A stretch of DNA of 64,000 bases from Knoellia sp031844405 (GTDB taxonomy: Bacteria > Actinomycetota > Actinomycetes > Actinomycetales > Dermatophilaceae): contig JAUZVC010000001.1 in assembly GCA_031844405.1 (NCBI GenBank), forward strand, positions 1,612,001 to 1,676,000, given 5' to 3'. The notes beneath the pieces were generated by a model. The model had not been told where the DNA came from. It made no database searches and saw only the letters and a list, made by a program, of their open reading frames with translations. Shown here piece after piece: positions 33,864 to 42,201 of this stretch (positions within the stretch are counted from its first letter, which is position 1; each line of letters begins with the position of its first letter). The translations under genes and the position numbers were made by a program.

Positions 33864-34696
33864 CCTCGGCGGCCGCCGGCGCCGTGGGGCCGCTGCACAC
33901 GCTGTCGGTCGGGACCGCCGGACCGCGCGTCGCGTTCCTCCACGGGCTCTTCGGGCAGGGCCGCAACTGGTCGACGATCGCCAAGGCGCTCGCCGGACCG
34001 TCGGGTGAGGGCGCGCGCTGCACCCTCGTCGACCTGCCGGACCACGGCCGCTCGCCGTGGACGCAGTCCTTCTCCTTCGAGGCGTATGCCGCGTCGGTCG
34101 CGGCCACGCTGCGGGCCGTCGACGAGGGGCCGTGGGTCGTCGTCGGGCACTCGCTCGGTGGCAAGGTCGCGATGACGCTCGCGCTCACCGACCCCGCGCT
34201 CGTCGCCCGGCTCGTCGTCGTCGACATCGCACCCAAGGGCTACGGCAACCTCGACCGCTTCTCCGGCTACATCGAGGAGATGCAGCGGCTGCCGCTGTCC
34301 GAGCTGCGCGACCGGGGCGACGCGGAGGCGCGCTTCGAGGAGCCGGACCCCGGCGTCAAGGCCTTCCTCCTCCAGAACCTGCGCCGCGAGGGCACGTCGT
34401 GGCGCTGGCAGGCCAACGTCGAGCTCTTCGCCGCGGACGCCGCCCGGGGGAGCGACTCTCTCATCGCGCACTTCCCCTTCGAGCCGGGCTCGGTCGAGCC
34501 GTATGCCGGCCCCGTCCTCTGGGTGGCCGGCGCCGAGTCCCGCTACATCAAGGACGCGGACGCGGAGCGGATGCGCGCGTTCTTCCCGCGGACGCGCCAG
34601 CTCACCGTCAAGGGCGCGTCGCACTGGGTGCACAGCGACGCGCCACAGGTCGTCATCGAGGCGCTCCGCCGCGTCCTCGCCGCGCCTCCCGCCTGA
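33860..34696 (+). CDS. Alpha/beta hydrolase
   Basis: 278 residues. FLHGLFGQGRNW forms the oxyanion loop, VVGHSLGGKVAM the nucleophile elbow (catalytic Ser), and GASHWVHSD holds the catalytic His. It most resembles YbfF/ABHD11-like esterases, but the substrate cannot be told. Its GTG start overlaps the ffh stop (GTGA), so it is probably translated from the ffh mRNA. A 97-bp palindrome begins 5 bp after its stop. Confidence 0.87.
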   Translation: MTSAAAGAVGPLHTLSVGTAGPRVAFLHGLFGQGRNWSTIAKALAGPSGEGARCTLVDLPDHGRSPWTQSFSFEAYAASVAATLRAVDEGPWVVVGHSLGGKVAMTLALTDPALVARLVVVDIAPKGYGNLDRFSGYIEEMQRLPLSELRDRGDAEARFEEPDPGVKAFLLQNLRREGTSWRWQANVELFAADAARGSDSLIAHFPFEPGSVEPYAGPVLWVAGAESRYIKDADAERMRAFFPRTRQLTVKGASHWVHSDAPQVVIEALRRVLAAPPA

Positions 34697-34701
34697 CCTC
34701 G

Positions 34702-34798
34702 CCCCAGCTTTCGCTCCTGGGGAGGGAAGGTTGAGCATCCGGAGGGCACTGTTCCCTCCGGACCCTCAACCTTCCCTCATGGGGAGCAAAAGCTGGGG
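34702..34798. repeat. 97-bp intergenic palindrome, type C
   Basis: Arms 34702-34735 and 34765-34798 are complementary at 29 of 34 positions, and an inner perfect 9-bp stem (TCCGGAGGG at 34738-34746, CCCTCCGGA at 34754-34762) caps the hairpin. It can fold into one rod of about 43 bp. It lies between two co-directional genes, 5 bp after the first one's stop. No sequence similarity to types A or B was seen. Confidence 0.8.
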
Positions 34799-34814
34799 TG
34801 GGCGGCCGGGTCGC

Positions 34815-34820
34815 TAGGGT
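34815..34820 (+). promoter_or_regulatory. -10 box of the amidohydrolase gene
   Basis: TAGGGT, 8 nt before ATG 34829, giving a very short or absent leader. Confidence 0.5.
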
Positions 34821-34828
34821 CGGGTGGC

Positions 34829-35917
34829 ATGACGGCATCGGTGCTGCACCTGGTCGGTGAGGTCCTGGTCGGACCCGAGGACGTGCGCCCGGAGGCGTGG
34901 GTCGTCGGGGGTCGGATGACCTACGAACGCCCCACCGGCGCCGGCCACGACGTCGAGACCGTGCGCGGCTGGTTCGTCCCCGGGCTCGTCGACGCGCACT
35001 GCCACGTCGGCCTCGACCGCCACGGCGCCGTGGACGACGCCACGGCCGAGCAGCAGGCGACCACCGACCGCGACAACGGCACCCTCCTCATCCGCGACGC
35101 CGGCTCACCGGCCGACACCCGCTGGATCGACGAGCGAGACGACCTGCCCAAGGTCATCCGCGCCGGCCGGCACATCGCGCGGACCAAGCGCTACATCCGC
35201 AACTACGCGTGGGAGGTCGAGCCCGAGCAGCTCGTCGAGCGGGTCCGCATCGAGGCACGCGCCGGCGACGGTTGGGTCAAGCTCGTCGGAGACTGGATCG
35301 ACCGCGACACCGGCGACCTCATGCCGTGCTGGCCCGCCGACGTCCTCAAGGAGGCCGTCGCGGCGGCTCACGAGGAAGGGGCGCGCACCACCGCTCACTG
35401 CTTCGGCCCCGACTCGCTGCGCGACTTCGCCGCCGCGGGCACCGACTGCATCGAGCACGCCACCGGGCTCGAGGCCGACACGATCGAGTCGTTCGCCGCG
35501 CAGGGCATCGCCATCGTCCCGACGCTGGTCAACATCGCCACCTTCCCGTCCATCGCCGAGCCCGCCCGGGAGAAGTTCCCCGACTACCACCGGCGGATGC
35601 TCGACCTGCACGCCCGGCGCTACGAGACCTTCGGCGCGGCGAGGGAGGCCGGCATACCCATTTATCTCGGGACCGACGCGGGAGGCTCGATCGCCCACGG
35701 TCTCGCCGCACAGGAGGCCGTCGAGCTCTCACGCATCGGCTTCAGCAACACCGAGGTGCTCACGGCGGCGACGTGGGGAGCACGCGAGTGGCTCGGACGA
35801 CCGGGTCTGGAGGAGGGGGCGGACGCCGACCTGCTCGTTTTGCCCCGCGACCCTCGCACCGACGTCACGGTGCTGGGAGAGCCGGACGCGGTCGTGCTGC
35901 GGGGTGTGACGTGGTGA
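34829..35917 (+). CDS. Metal-dependent amidohydrolase
   Basis: 362 residues, amidohydrolase superfamily TIM barrel. DAHCHVGLD is the HxH metal site, WVKLVGDWID holds the bridging-lysine position, TAHCFG and CIEHATGL supply the further histidines, and YLGTDAGGS the catalytic aspartate. It resembles prolidase/imidazolonepropionase-like members; the substrate is unknown. A related amidohydrolase (Rv2915c) sits next to ffh in M. tuberculosis, so the gene belongs to the conserved neighbourhood. Confidence 0.88.
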   Translation: MTASVLHLVGEVLVGPEDVRPEAWVVGGRMTYERPTGAGHDVETVRGWFVPGLVDAHCHVGLDRHGAVDDATAEQQATTDRDNGTLLIRDAGSPADTRWIDERDDLPKVIRAGRHIARTKRYIRNYAWEVEPEQLVERVRIEARAGDGWVKLVGDWIDRDTGDLMPCWPADVLKEAVAAAHEEGARTTAHCFGPDSLRDFAAAGTDCIEHATGLEADTIESFAAQGIAIVPTLVNIATFPSIAEPAREKFPDYHRRMLDLHARRYETFGAAREAGIPIYLGTDAGGSIAHGLAAQEAVELSRIGFSNTEVLTAATWGAREWLGRPGLEEGADADLLVLPRDPRTDVTVLGEPDAVVLRGVTW

Positions 35918-35956
35918 GCCATCCATCATGCGAGACATAATGTGACGTTGTTTGAC

Positions 35957-35975
35957 GGATAACTTCGGCTTATCC
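35957..35975. promoter_or_regulatory. Palindrome GGATAA-n7-TTATCC in an AT-rich patch before the sulfate operon
   Basis: GGATAA (35957-35962) and TTATCC (35970-35975) are perfect inverted half-sites in the most AT-rich spacer of the window (about 35925-36000). TTGACG at 35952-35957 could be a -35 element overlapping it. It is a plausible operator for a sulfur regulator controlling the transporter genes, but the regulator is unknown. Confidence 0.45.
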
Positions 35976-36049
35976 AAGACTTCGACATGTCCGACAGGAA
36001 GTGCGGCCGCACGGCCAGCTCTGACGGACCCGAGCGAAGGAGCCTCCCC

Positions 36050-37090
36050 ATGAGCCGTCATCCCCGCCTCGCCCTGGCCGCCGCCGCGACCGCTGGTGCG
36101 CTGGTGATGTCGGCGTGTGCCGGTGGAGGCGCGAGCGACACGGCGGGCGCCGCGGAGGCCCAAGGCGCCGACCAGGCCTCGACGAGCACCCTCAACCTCT
36201 TCGCGTATGCCGTGCCCAAGGTCGGCTTCGACAAGGTCATCCCGGCGTTCAACGCCACCGACGAGGGCAAGGGCGTGACCTTCCAGCAGTCCTACGGCGC
36301 CTCGGGCGACCAGTCCCGCAAGGTCGCCGCGGGCGCCGCGGCGGACGTCGTCAACTTCTCGGTCGAGCCGGACATCACCCGCCTCGTCGACGCGGGACTC
36401 GTCGCGTCCGACTGGAACGCCGATGAGCACAAGGGCGTCCCGTTCGGGTCGGTCGTCACGATCGTCACCCGCAAGGGCAACCCCAAGCAGATCAAGGACT
36501 GGGACGACCTGCTCAAGCCCGGCGTGGAGGTCGTCACGCCGAACCCGTTCAGCTCGGGCTCGGCGAAGTGGAACCTCCTCGCGCCCTACGCCGCCAAGAG
36601 CGACGGCGGCAAGAACTCCGCCGCGGGCCTGGCCTTCATCGAGAAGCTCGTCACCGACCACGTCAAGGTGCAGCCGAAGTCCGGGCGGGAGGCGACCGAG
36701 ACCTTCCTGCAGGGCACGGGTGACGTCCTGCTGTCCTACGAGAACGAGGCCCTCTTCGCCGAGCGCAAGGGCGACCCGGTCGAGCACGTCACGCCGCCGA
36801 CGACGTTCAAGATCGAGAACCCCGTCGCCGTCCTCACCAAGGGGAAGAACGTCGAGAAGGCCACGGCCTTCCGGGACTACCTCTTCACCCCCGAGGCGCA
36901 GAAGCTGTGGGCCCAGGCCGGGTTCCGCCCGGTCGACGAGAGCGTCGCGGCGCAGTTCGCGAAGGACTTCCCGGAGCCGACGAAGCTCTGGACCATCGAC
37001 GACCTCGGCGGCTGGAAGACCGTGGACGGGACCCTCTTCAAGAAGGACACCGGCTCGATCGCGGTCATCTACGACAAGGCCACCTCCTGA
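36050..37090 (+). CDS. Sulfate ABC transporter substrate-binding lipoprotein
   Basis: 346 residues. The signal peptide ends in the lipobox VMSAC, so the mature protein is membrane-tethered outside. LNLFAYAVPKVGF, QSYGASGDQSRKV and VTPNPFSSGSAKWNLL match Sbp/CysP sulfate-thiosulfate binding proteins. ATG 36050 is chosen because GAAGGAG precedes it and a signal peptide follows at once; an upstream in-frame ATG at 35987 would add an unlikely N-terminus. It is the first gene of the four-gene sulfate operon; the permease gene begins 1 nt after its stop. Confidence 0.93.
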   Translation: MSRHPRLALAAAATAGALVMSACAGGGASDTAGAAEAQGADQASTSTLNLFAYAVPKVGFDKVIPAFNATDEGKGVTFQQSYGASGDQSRKVAAGAAADVVNFSVEPDITRLVDAGLVASDWNADEHKGVPFGSVVTIVTRKGNPKQIKDWDDLLKPGVEVVTPNPFSSGSAKWNLLAPYAAKSDGGKNSAAGLAFIEKLVTDHVKVQPKSGREATETFLQGTGDVLLSYENEALFAERKGDPVEHVTPPTTFKIENPVAVLTKGKNVEKATAFRDYLFTPEAQKLWAQAGFRPVDESVAAQFAKDFPEPTKLWTIDDLGGWKTVDGTLFKKDTGSIAVIYDKATS

Positions 37091-37091
37091 C

Positions 37092-38042
37092 ATGACGGCC
37101 ACGGCCACCGGCGGCCAGCCGGACCTCCGAGCGCACCAGCGACCTGACGGGACCGCACCCGCGGCCCCCGGGGTCGCTGGTGCGCAGGAGCCGGGTGCCC
37201 ACGGGGCGGGCGACGGGCAGGCGCCGCGTCCCGTCGGCGGCTCCCGCGCCGGACGGCTCGGCCGGCCTCTCGGCGTCGGTGTCGTCGGCCTCTGGCTGAG
37301 CGTCATGGTCCTCCTCCCGCTGGCCGCGCTCACGACGCGGTCCTTCGAGGAAGGGCTCGGCGGCTTCTGGGAGGCGGTGACGGCACCGGTGGCCCTCGCG
37401 TCGCTGCGGGTGACGCTCGTCGCGGCCGTCGTCGTCGCACTCGTCAACGCGGTCATGGGCACCCTCATCGCCTGGGTGCTCGTCCGCGACGACTTCCCGG
37501 GCAAGCGGGTGGTCAACGCCCTCATCGACCTGCCGTTCGCCCTGCCGACGATCGTCGCGAGCATCGTCCTGCTGTCGCTCTACGGCCCCAACAGCCCGAT
37601 CGACCTGCGGCTCAACGCCACCCAGCCCGGCCTCGTCGTCGCGCTGGCCTTCGTCACGCTCCCGTTCGTCGTGCGGTCAGTGCAGCCCGTCCTCCTCGAG
37701 GCCGACCGGGAGGTCGAGGAGGCCGCGGCGTCGCTGGGCGCCTCGAGCTGGGTGACGTTCCGCCGGGTCGTCCTGCCGACGTTGCTGCCGGCGATCGTCA
37801 GCGGCACCGGGCTCGCCTTCGCCCGGGCGATCGGGGAGTACGGCTCGGTCGTGCTCATCGGCGGCAACATCCCGCGCGAGACCCAGGTCGCCTCGCAGTA
37901 CATCCAGCAGCAGATCGAGATCGACCGGCCGGTCAACGCGGCCGCCGTCTCGGTCGCACTGCTCGCCATCGCGTTCGTCACCCTCGCGCTGCTCCGGTGG
38001 TTCGCCGGGCGGTCCCTGCGTCGTGAGGAGGAGTCGTCATGA
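37092..38042 (+). CDS. cysT: Sulfate ABC transporter permease CysT
   Basis: 316 residues. About six membrane helices start near residue 57; EEAAASLGASSWVTFRRVVLP is the EAA loop that contacts the ATPase, and FARAIGEYGSVVLIGGNIP is typical of CysT/CysU. The first ~55 residues are a hydrophilic Gly/Ala/Pro-rich cytoplasmic extension that most homologues lack. It forms the membrane channel with CysW. Overlaps cysW by 4 nt (ATGA). Confidence 0.93.
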   Translation: MTATATGGQPDLRAHQRPDGTAPAAPGVAGAQEPGAHGAGDGQAPRPVGGSRAGRLGRPLGVGVVGLWLSVMVLLPLAALTTRSFEEGLGGFWEAVTAPVALASLRVTLVAAVVVALVNAVMGTLIAWVLVRDDFPGKRVVNALIDLPFALPTIVASIVLLSLYGPNSPIDLRLNATQPGLVVALAFVTLPFVVRSVQPVLLEADREVEEAAASLGASSWVTFRRVVLPTLLPAIVSGTGLAFARAIGEYGSVVLIGGNIPRETQVASQYIQQQIEIDRPVNAAAVSVALLAIAFVTLALLRWFAGRSLRREEESS

Positions 38043-38845
38043 GGACCTCGACCACCGCCCGGCTGGGCCTGCGCGCGCTCGCCCTGGGCTACCTCCTCGT
38101 CCTCGTGGCGGTGCCGATCGTCCTCATCCTCTGGCGCACCTTCGAGCCCGGGCTCGGAACGTTCGTCGAGTCGGTCCGGACACCCGCCGCCATCTCGGCG
38201 CTCAACCTCTCGCTGCTCATCGTCGCCATCGTCGTGCCGCTCAACGTGGTCTTCGGCGTCGCGACGGCGCTCGCGCTCGTGCGCGGGCGCTTCCCCGGCA
38301 AGGGCCTGCTCCAGGCCGTCGTCGACCTGCCCTTCGCCGTCTCGCCGATCGTCGTCGGCGTCGCGCTCATCCTCCTGTGGGGCGCCGGCGGATGGTTCGG
38401 CGGCGTCGAGGGCCTCGGCTTCCAGGTGATCTTCGGCCTGCCGGGCATGGTCCTGGCGACGCTCTTCGTCACGCTGCCGTTCGTCGTGCGCGAGGTCGAG
38501 CCCGTGCTCCACGAGATCGGCACCGAGCAGGAGCAGGCGGCCTCGACCCTCGGCGCGAGCTCGTGGCAGACGTTCTGGCGGATCACGCTGCCGGCCATCC
38601 GATGGGGCCTCACCTACGGCGTGGTCCTCACGATCGCCCGCGCGCTCGGCGAGTTCGGGGCCGTGATCATGGTGAGCTCGGGCTTTCCCGGCGTCTCGCA
38701 GACCCTCACCCTCCTCGTGCACTCGCGCTACATCGACGACCACAACACCTACGGCGCGTATGCCGCGGCGACCCTCCTCATGGGCCTCGCCGTCGCGACG
38801 TTGCTGGGGATGACCCTGCTCGACCGCAAGAGGAGCACACGATGA
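38039..38845 (+). CDS. cysW: Sulfate ABC transporter permease CysW
   Basis: 268 residues, six predicted membrane helices. The EAA loop is EQEQAASTLGASSWQTFWRI, and ARALGEFGAVIMVSSGFPG is the CysW-specific segment. It pairs with CysT to form the transmembrane pathway for sulfate or thiosulfate. It is translationally coupled on both sides by 4-nt ATGA overlaps. Confidence 0.95.
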   Translation: MRTSTTARLGLRALALGYLLVLVAVPIVLILWRTFEPGLGTFVESVRTPAAISALNLSLLIVAIVVPLNVVFGVATALALVRGRFPGKGLLQAVVDLPFAVSPIVVGVALILLWGAGGWFGGVEGLGFQVIFGLPGMVLATLFVTLPFVVREVEPVLHEIGTEQEQAASTLGASSWQTFWRITLPAIRWGLTYGVVLTIARALGEFGAVIMVSSGFPGVSQTLTLLVHSRYIDDHNTYGAYAAATLLMGLAVATLLGMTLLDRKRSTR

Positions 38846-39852
38846 TCAGCGTCACCGGAGCCCGCAAGACCTACGGCGACTTCGTCGCGCTCGACGGCGT
38901 CTCGCTCGACATCCCTGCGGGCAGCCTCACGGCGCTGCTCGGCCCGAGCGGGTCGGGCAAGTCGACGCTGCTGCGCGCCATCGCCGGCCTGGAAGGTCTC
39001 GACGGCGGCACGGTCGTCATCGGCGGCACGGACGTCACCGGCATACCGCCCCAGAAGCGGGGGATCGGGTTCGTCTTCCAGCACTACGCCGCCTTCAAGC
39101 ACATGACGGTGCGCGACAACGTCGCCTTCGGGCTGACGATCCGCAAGCGCCCCAAGGCCGAGATCGCCCGCAAGGTCGACGACCTGCTCGGAATCGTCGG
39201 GCTCGACGGCTTCCAGCACCGCTACCCGGCACAGCTCTCCGGCGGTCAGCGCCAGCGGATGGCGCTCGCCCGGGCGCTCGCGGTCGACCCCGAGGTGCTC
39301 CTCCTCGACGAGCCGTTCGGCGCCCTCGACGCCAAGGTGCGCGCCGACCTGCGGCAGTGGCTGCGGCGCCTGCACGACGAGGTGCACGTCACGACCGTCC
39401 TCGTCACGCACGACCAGGAGGAGGCGCTCGACGTCGCCGACCGGATCGCGGTCCTCAACAAGGGGGCGATCGAGCAGGTGGGCGACCCGGTCTCGCTCTA
39501 CGACCGCCCGGCCAACGACTTCGTCATGTCGTTCCTCGGCTCAGTTGCGCGGCTCGGTGGTCAGCTCGTGCGCCCGCACGACATCGCCCTGCACCGCAGC
39601 CGGGAGAGGGCGCAGCTCCTCGACGCCCGGGTCGGTGGCGGACCCGGCGTCATCGAGGCCGTCGTCGAGCGCGTCGTCCGGCTCGGCTTCGAGGTCAGGG
39701 TTGACCTGCGGGCCGACACCGGCGAGCGGTTCGCGGCGCAGCTGACCCGCGCCGAGGCGGACGCCCTCGCGGTCGGGGCCGGCGACACCGTCTTCGCGCA
39801 CACCGTCGCGCCCGTCAACCCGGCGGAGGCGGAGCCGGCGCTCGCCATCTGA
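38842..39852 (+). CDS. cysA: Sulfate ABC transporter ATP-binding protein CysA
   Basis: 336 residues. Walker A GPSGSGKST, Q-loop VFQHYAAFKHMTV, signature LSGGQRQRMALARAL, Walker B LLLDEPFGALD and H-loop VTHDQEEA are all intact. The C-terminal ~100 residues (after FLGSVARLGG) form the TOBE-like regulatory domain of CysA. It powers sulfate/thiosulfate import with CysT/CysW and the binding lipoprotein encoded upstream. Last gene of the operon. Confidence 0.95.
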   Translation: MISVTGARKTYGDFVALDGVSLDIPAGSLTALLGPSGSGKSTLLRAIAGLEGLDGGTVVIGGTDVTGIPPQKRGIGFVFQHYAAFKHMTVRDNVAFGLTIRKRPKAEIARKVDDLLGIVGLDGFQHRYPAQLSGGQRQRMALARALAVDPEVLLLDEPFGALDAKVRADLRQWLRRLHDEVHVTTVLVTHDQEEALDVADRIAVLNKGAIEQVGDPVSLYDRPANDFVMSFLGSVARLGGQLVRPHDIALHRSRERAQLLDARVGGGPGVIEAVVERVVRLGFEVRVDLRADTGERFAAQLTRAEADALAVGAGDTVFAHTVAPVNPAEAEPALAI

Positions 39853-39932
39853 GAACGGCCCGCGGTGGTTCGTCCGACCTCCCGTATGCCGTGCGCGGAC
39901 CTCGCGATTCGGGCGCACCCGCCGTGGTGGGA

Positions 39933-39938
39933 CAGAAT
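39933..39938 (+). promoter_or_regulatory. -10 box of the zinc-ribbon SDR gene
   Basis: CAGAAT, 7 nt before GTG 39946. It overlaps the alternative ATG 39937, arguing for the GTG start. Confidence 0.45.
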
Positions 39939-39945
39939 GCACGCC

Positions 39946-41496
39946 GTGGAGCGCAGCGGACCCGTCGAGGAGCACCCGACGGACAACGACCCCGAGAACT
40001 TCGGCCCCGGGGTCGACCCCGAGGACATGGCCACGGTCCTGCGCGTGCTCTCCCAGCTTCCCGAGCTCGAGGCGGGCCACCCCGACGTCCAGACCGTCAA
40101 GCGCGCCACGGGCCGCATGTACAAGCAGGTCCGCAAGGCCCGCCGCCGCGAGGCGAAGCAGCCGCAGATCGACCACGACGAGGCGATCCTCGCGCGCACC
40201 GCCACCGGGTCGCCCATGCGGATCGACGACGAGACCAAGGGGATCCTCCTCGAGGTCCCGCCGGTCGGCACCACCGCCGGCGAGCTGCTCAAACCGCGCG
40301 GTTGCTACATCTGCAAGGCCGACTACACGACCGTCGACGCGTTCTACCACTGGCTCTGCCCGACCTGCGCGGCCAAGAGCCACCTCAAGCGCGAGCAGCG
40401 GGCCGACCTCACCGGCAAGCGCGCCCTGCTCACAGGGGGACGAGCCAAGATCGGCATGTACATCGCGCTCATGCTCCTGCGCGACGGCGCCCACCTCACG
40501 ATCACGACACGGTTCCCGCACGACGCCGCCCGCCGCTTCGCCGCCCAGGAGGACTCGGCCGACTGGATCGACCGGCTCAAGGTCGTCGGCATCGACCTGC
40601 GCGACCCCACCCAGGTCGTCGCCCTGGCCGACGAGGTCGCCGCAGCGGGCCCGCTCGACATCCTCATCAACAACGCCGCGCAGACGGTGCGCCGCAGCCC
40701 CGGCGCCTACTCGCACCTCGTCGACGGTGAGCAGGTGCCGCTCGAGCAGCACGTCCGCTACCCCGAGCTCGTCACGTTCGACCGGATCAGCGAGGCCCAC
40801 CCCGCGAACCTCCTCGGCACGCTGCGCGACACCAAGGTCGCGCACCACGAGGGGGAGAGCGAGGAGGACGCTGCCCGCGCCCTCGCCCAGCGCACCGCAG
40901 CCTCGATGACGGAGATGGCGCTCACGGCGGGCAGCGCGAGCCTCGAGGCGCACCTCGCCGGGACCGCGGTCGACGCCGGCGGGCTGCTGCCCGACACCCA
41001 GCGCAACAACAGCTGGACCCAGGTCGTCGACGAGGTCGACCCGCTCGAGCTCCTCGAGGTCCAGCTCTGCAACTCCACCGCGCCGTTCATCCTCATCTCC
41101 CGCCTGCGCCCGTCGCTGCGGGCGGCCGTGGCGGCTGGTGCCCGTCGTGCCTACGTCGTCAACGTGTCGGCGATGGAGGGCCAGTTCTCGCGTCGCTACA
41201 AGGGCCCTGGCCACCCGCACACCAACATGGCCAAGGCCGCGCTCAACATGCTCACGCGCACGAGCTCGGGCGAGATGTTCGAGACCGACCGCATCCTCAT
41301 GACCGCCGTCGACACCGGCTGGATCACCGACGAGCGGCCGCACCACGAGAAGCTCCGCATCGCCGCCGAGGGGTGGCACGCCCCGCTCGACCTCGTCGAC
41401 GGCGCCGCACGGGTCTACGACCCGATCGTGCGCGGCGAGGCCGGCGAGGACGTCTACGGCTGCTTCGTCAAGGACTACGAACCCAGCCCGTGGTGA
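39946..41496 (+). CDS. SDR-family protein with N-terminal zinc ribbon and Tyr-less active site
   Basis: 516 residues. A zinc-ribbon pattern CYIC (residues 120-123) and CPTC (138-141) precedes a short-chain dehydrogenase domain from about residue 150: nucleotide-binding LLTGGRAKIGMYIAL, then ILINNAAQTVRR (NNA motif) and VNVSAMEGQ (catalytic Ser). The usual YxxxK is replaced by TNMAK (Thr426, Lys430), so the catalytic tyrosine is missing. An insertion of about 120 residues separates the NNA and Ser motifs. The family is recognisable but uncharacterised to my knowledge, and the reaction is unknown. Start GTG 39946 is chosen over ATG 39937 from the promoter position. The end overlaps the convergent membrane-protein gene by 29 bp. 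Confidence 0.8.
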   Translation: MERSGPVEEHPTDNDPENFGPGVDPEDMATVLRVLSQLPELEAGHPDVQTVKRATGRMYKQVRKARRREAKQPQIDHDEAILARTATGSPMRIDDETKGILLEVPPVGTTAGELLKPRGCYICKADYTTVDAFYHWLCPTCAAKSHLKREQRADLTGKRALLTGGRAKIGMYIALMLLRDGAHLTITTRFPHDAARRFAAQEDSADWIDRLKVVGIDLRDPTQVVALADEVAAAGPLDILINNAAQTVRRSPGAYSHLVDGEQVPLEQHVRYPELVTFDRISEAHPANLLGTLRDTKVAHHEGESEEDAARALAQRTAASMTEMALTAGSASLEAHLAGTAVDAGGLLPDTQRNNSWTQVVDEVDPLELLEVQLCNSTAPFILISRLRPSLRAAVAAGARRAYVVNVSAMEGQFSRRYKGPGHPHTNMAKAALNMLTRTSSGEMFETDRILMTAVDTGWITDERPHHEKLRIAAEGWHAPLDLVDGAARVYDPIVRGEAGEDVYGCFVKDYEPSPW

Positions 41497-41935
41497 GCCG
41501 TCGCAGCACGAGGTAGCCGGCCGCGGTGAGGACCGCGACGACGACCGCCGCGACGAAGCACGGTGCCGCCCTCGCCCACGCGAAGGCGTCCGGGTCGAGG
41601 GCGGCGCCGCCCGAGGTGCACGTCACCACCCCGTCGGACGTCGCGCTGCACGACCCCGACGACGGTGCGGCGGACCCGAGCGTCGCACCGAGCGCGCCGA
41701 GCGCCGCCGACAGCGCGAAGCCCAGCCCGGCGACCGCCGGCCAGCTGCCGGGGCGGCGGGCGGTGAGCACGACGGCGGTGACGAGTAGCAGGGCCGCGAG
41801 TGGTGCGACGAAGAGGCCGATGCTCAGCAGTCCGGCGACGGAGACGACCGCGGCGACACCGCCCGCGGCCCACAGCGCGAGGAGCGCGAGCGACTCCGCG
41901 GCCGGGGACGTGCCGCGGTGCGGCAGGGATGTCAC
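41468..41935 (-). CDS. Small multi-pass membrane protein, unknown function
   Basis: 155 residues with about four predicted membrane helices (LALLALWAAGGVAAVVSV, LFVAPLAALLLVTAVVLTA, AVAGLGFALSAALGAL and FVAAVVVAVLTAAGYLV). Two cysteines lie in an outside loop (GSCSATSDGVVTCTSG), possibly disulfide-bonded. No family recognised. The GTG start at 41935 has TACCGT 6 nt upstream, implying a leaderless mRNA. It is divergent from rpsP. Confidence 0.7.
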   Translation of the reverse strand: MTSLPHRGTSPAAESLALLALWAAGGVAAVVSVAGLLSIGLFVAPLAALLLVTAVVLTARRPGSWPAVAGLGFALSAALGALGATLGSAAPSSGSCSATSDGVVTCTSGGAALDPDAFAWARAAPCFVAAVVVAVLTAAGYLVLRRLTTGWVRSP

Positions 41936-41941
41936 CCGACC

Positions 41942-41947
41942 ACGGTA
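41942..41947 (-). promoter_or_regulatory. -10 box of the small membrane protein gene
   Basis: TACCGT on the minus strand, 6 nt before GTG 41935. Confidence 0.45.
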
Positions 41948-41978
41948 GGCCCGGGAGCCGCGTGCGCGAGGGGCTTCA

Positions 41979-42009
41979 CGGCATACGAGGAAGGGCTCGT
42001 CGTATGCCG
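41979..42009. repeat. Inverted pair of GTATGCCG octamers forming a 10-bp stem
   Basis: CGGCATACGA (41979-41988) and TCGTATGCCG (42000-42009) are perfect inverted repeats around an 11-nt loop, in the spacer between the divergent membrane-protein gene and rpsP. The arms are two octamer copies with 2 bp of added complementarity. Confidence 0.8.
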
Positions 42010-42073
42010 GCCGCCTGCCGTTCGTCGTCCCGCCGCCCTCCGCTCGTGGTCGGGACCACCCTTCCGGGTCTGG

Positions 42074-42079
42074 CAGAAT
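42074..42079 (+). promoter_or_regulatory. -10 box of the rpsP operon
   Basis: CAGAAT within the 266-bp spacer would give an rpsP leader of about 115 nt. No autoregulatory structure was identified in the leader. Confidence 0.4.
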
Positions 42080-42201
42080 GGTCGGCTGTACACCTTTCGG
42101 CCGGCAGACCGGCCGGATGCCTACCCCGGGCATCGGTACCCCGCGTGAATCCTGACCGCGGTCTCGCCGTGCCCACAACAACCGGAACGGAGACCACACT
42201 C

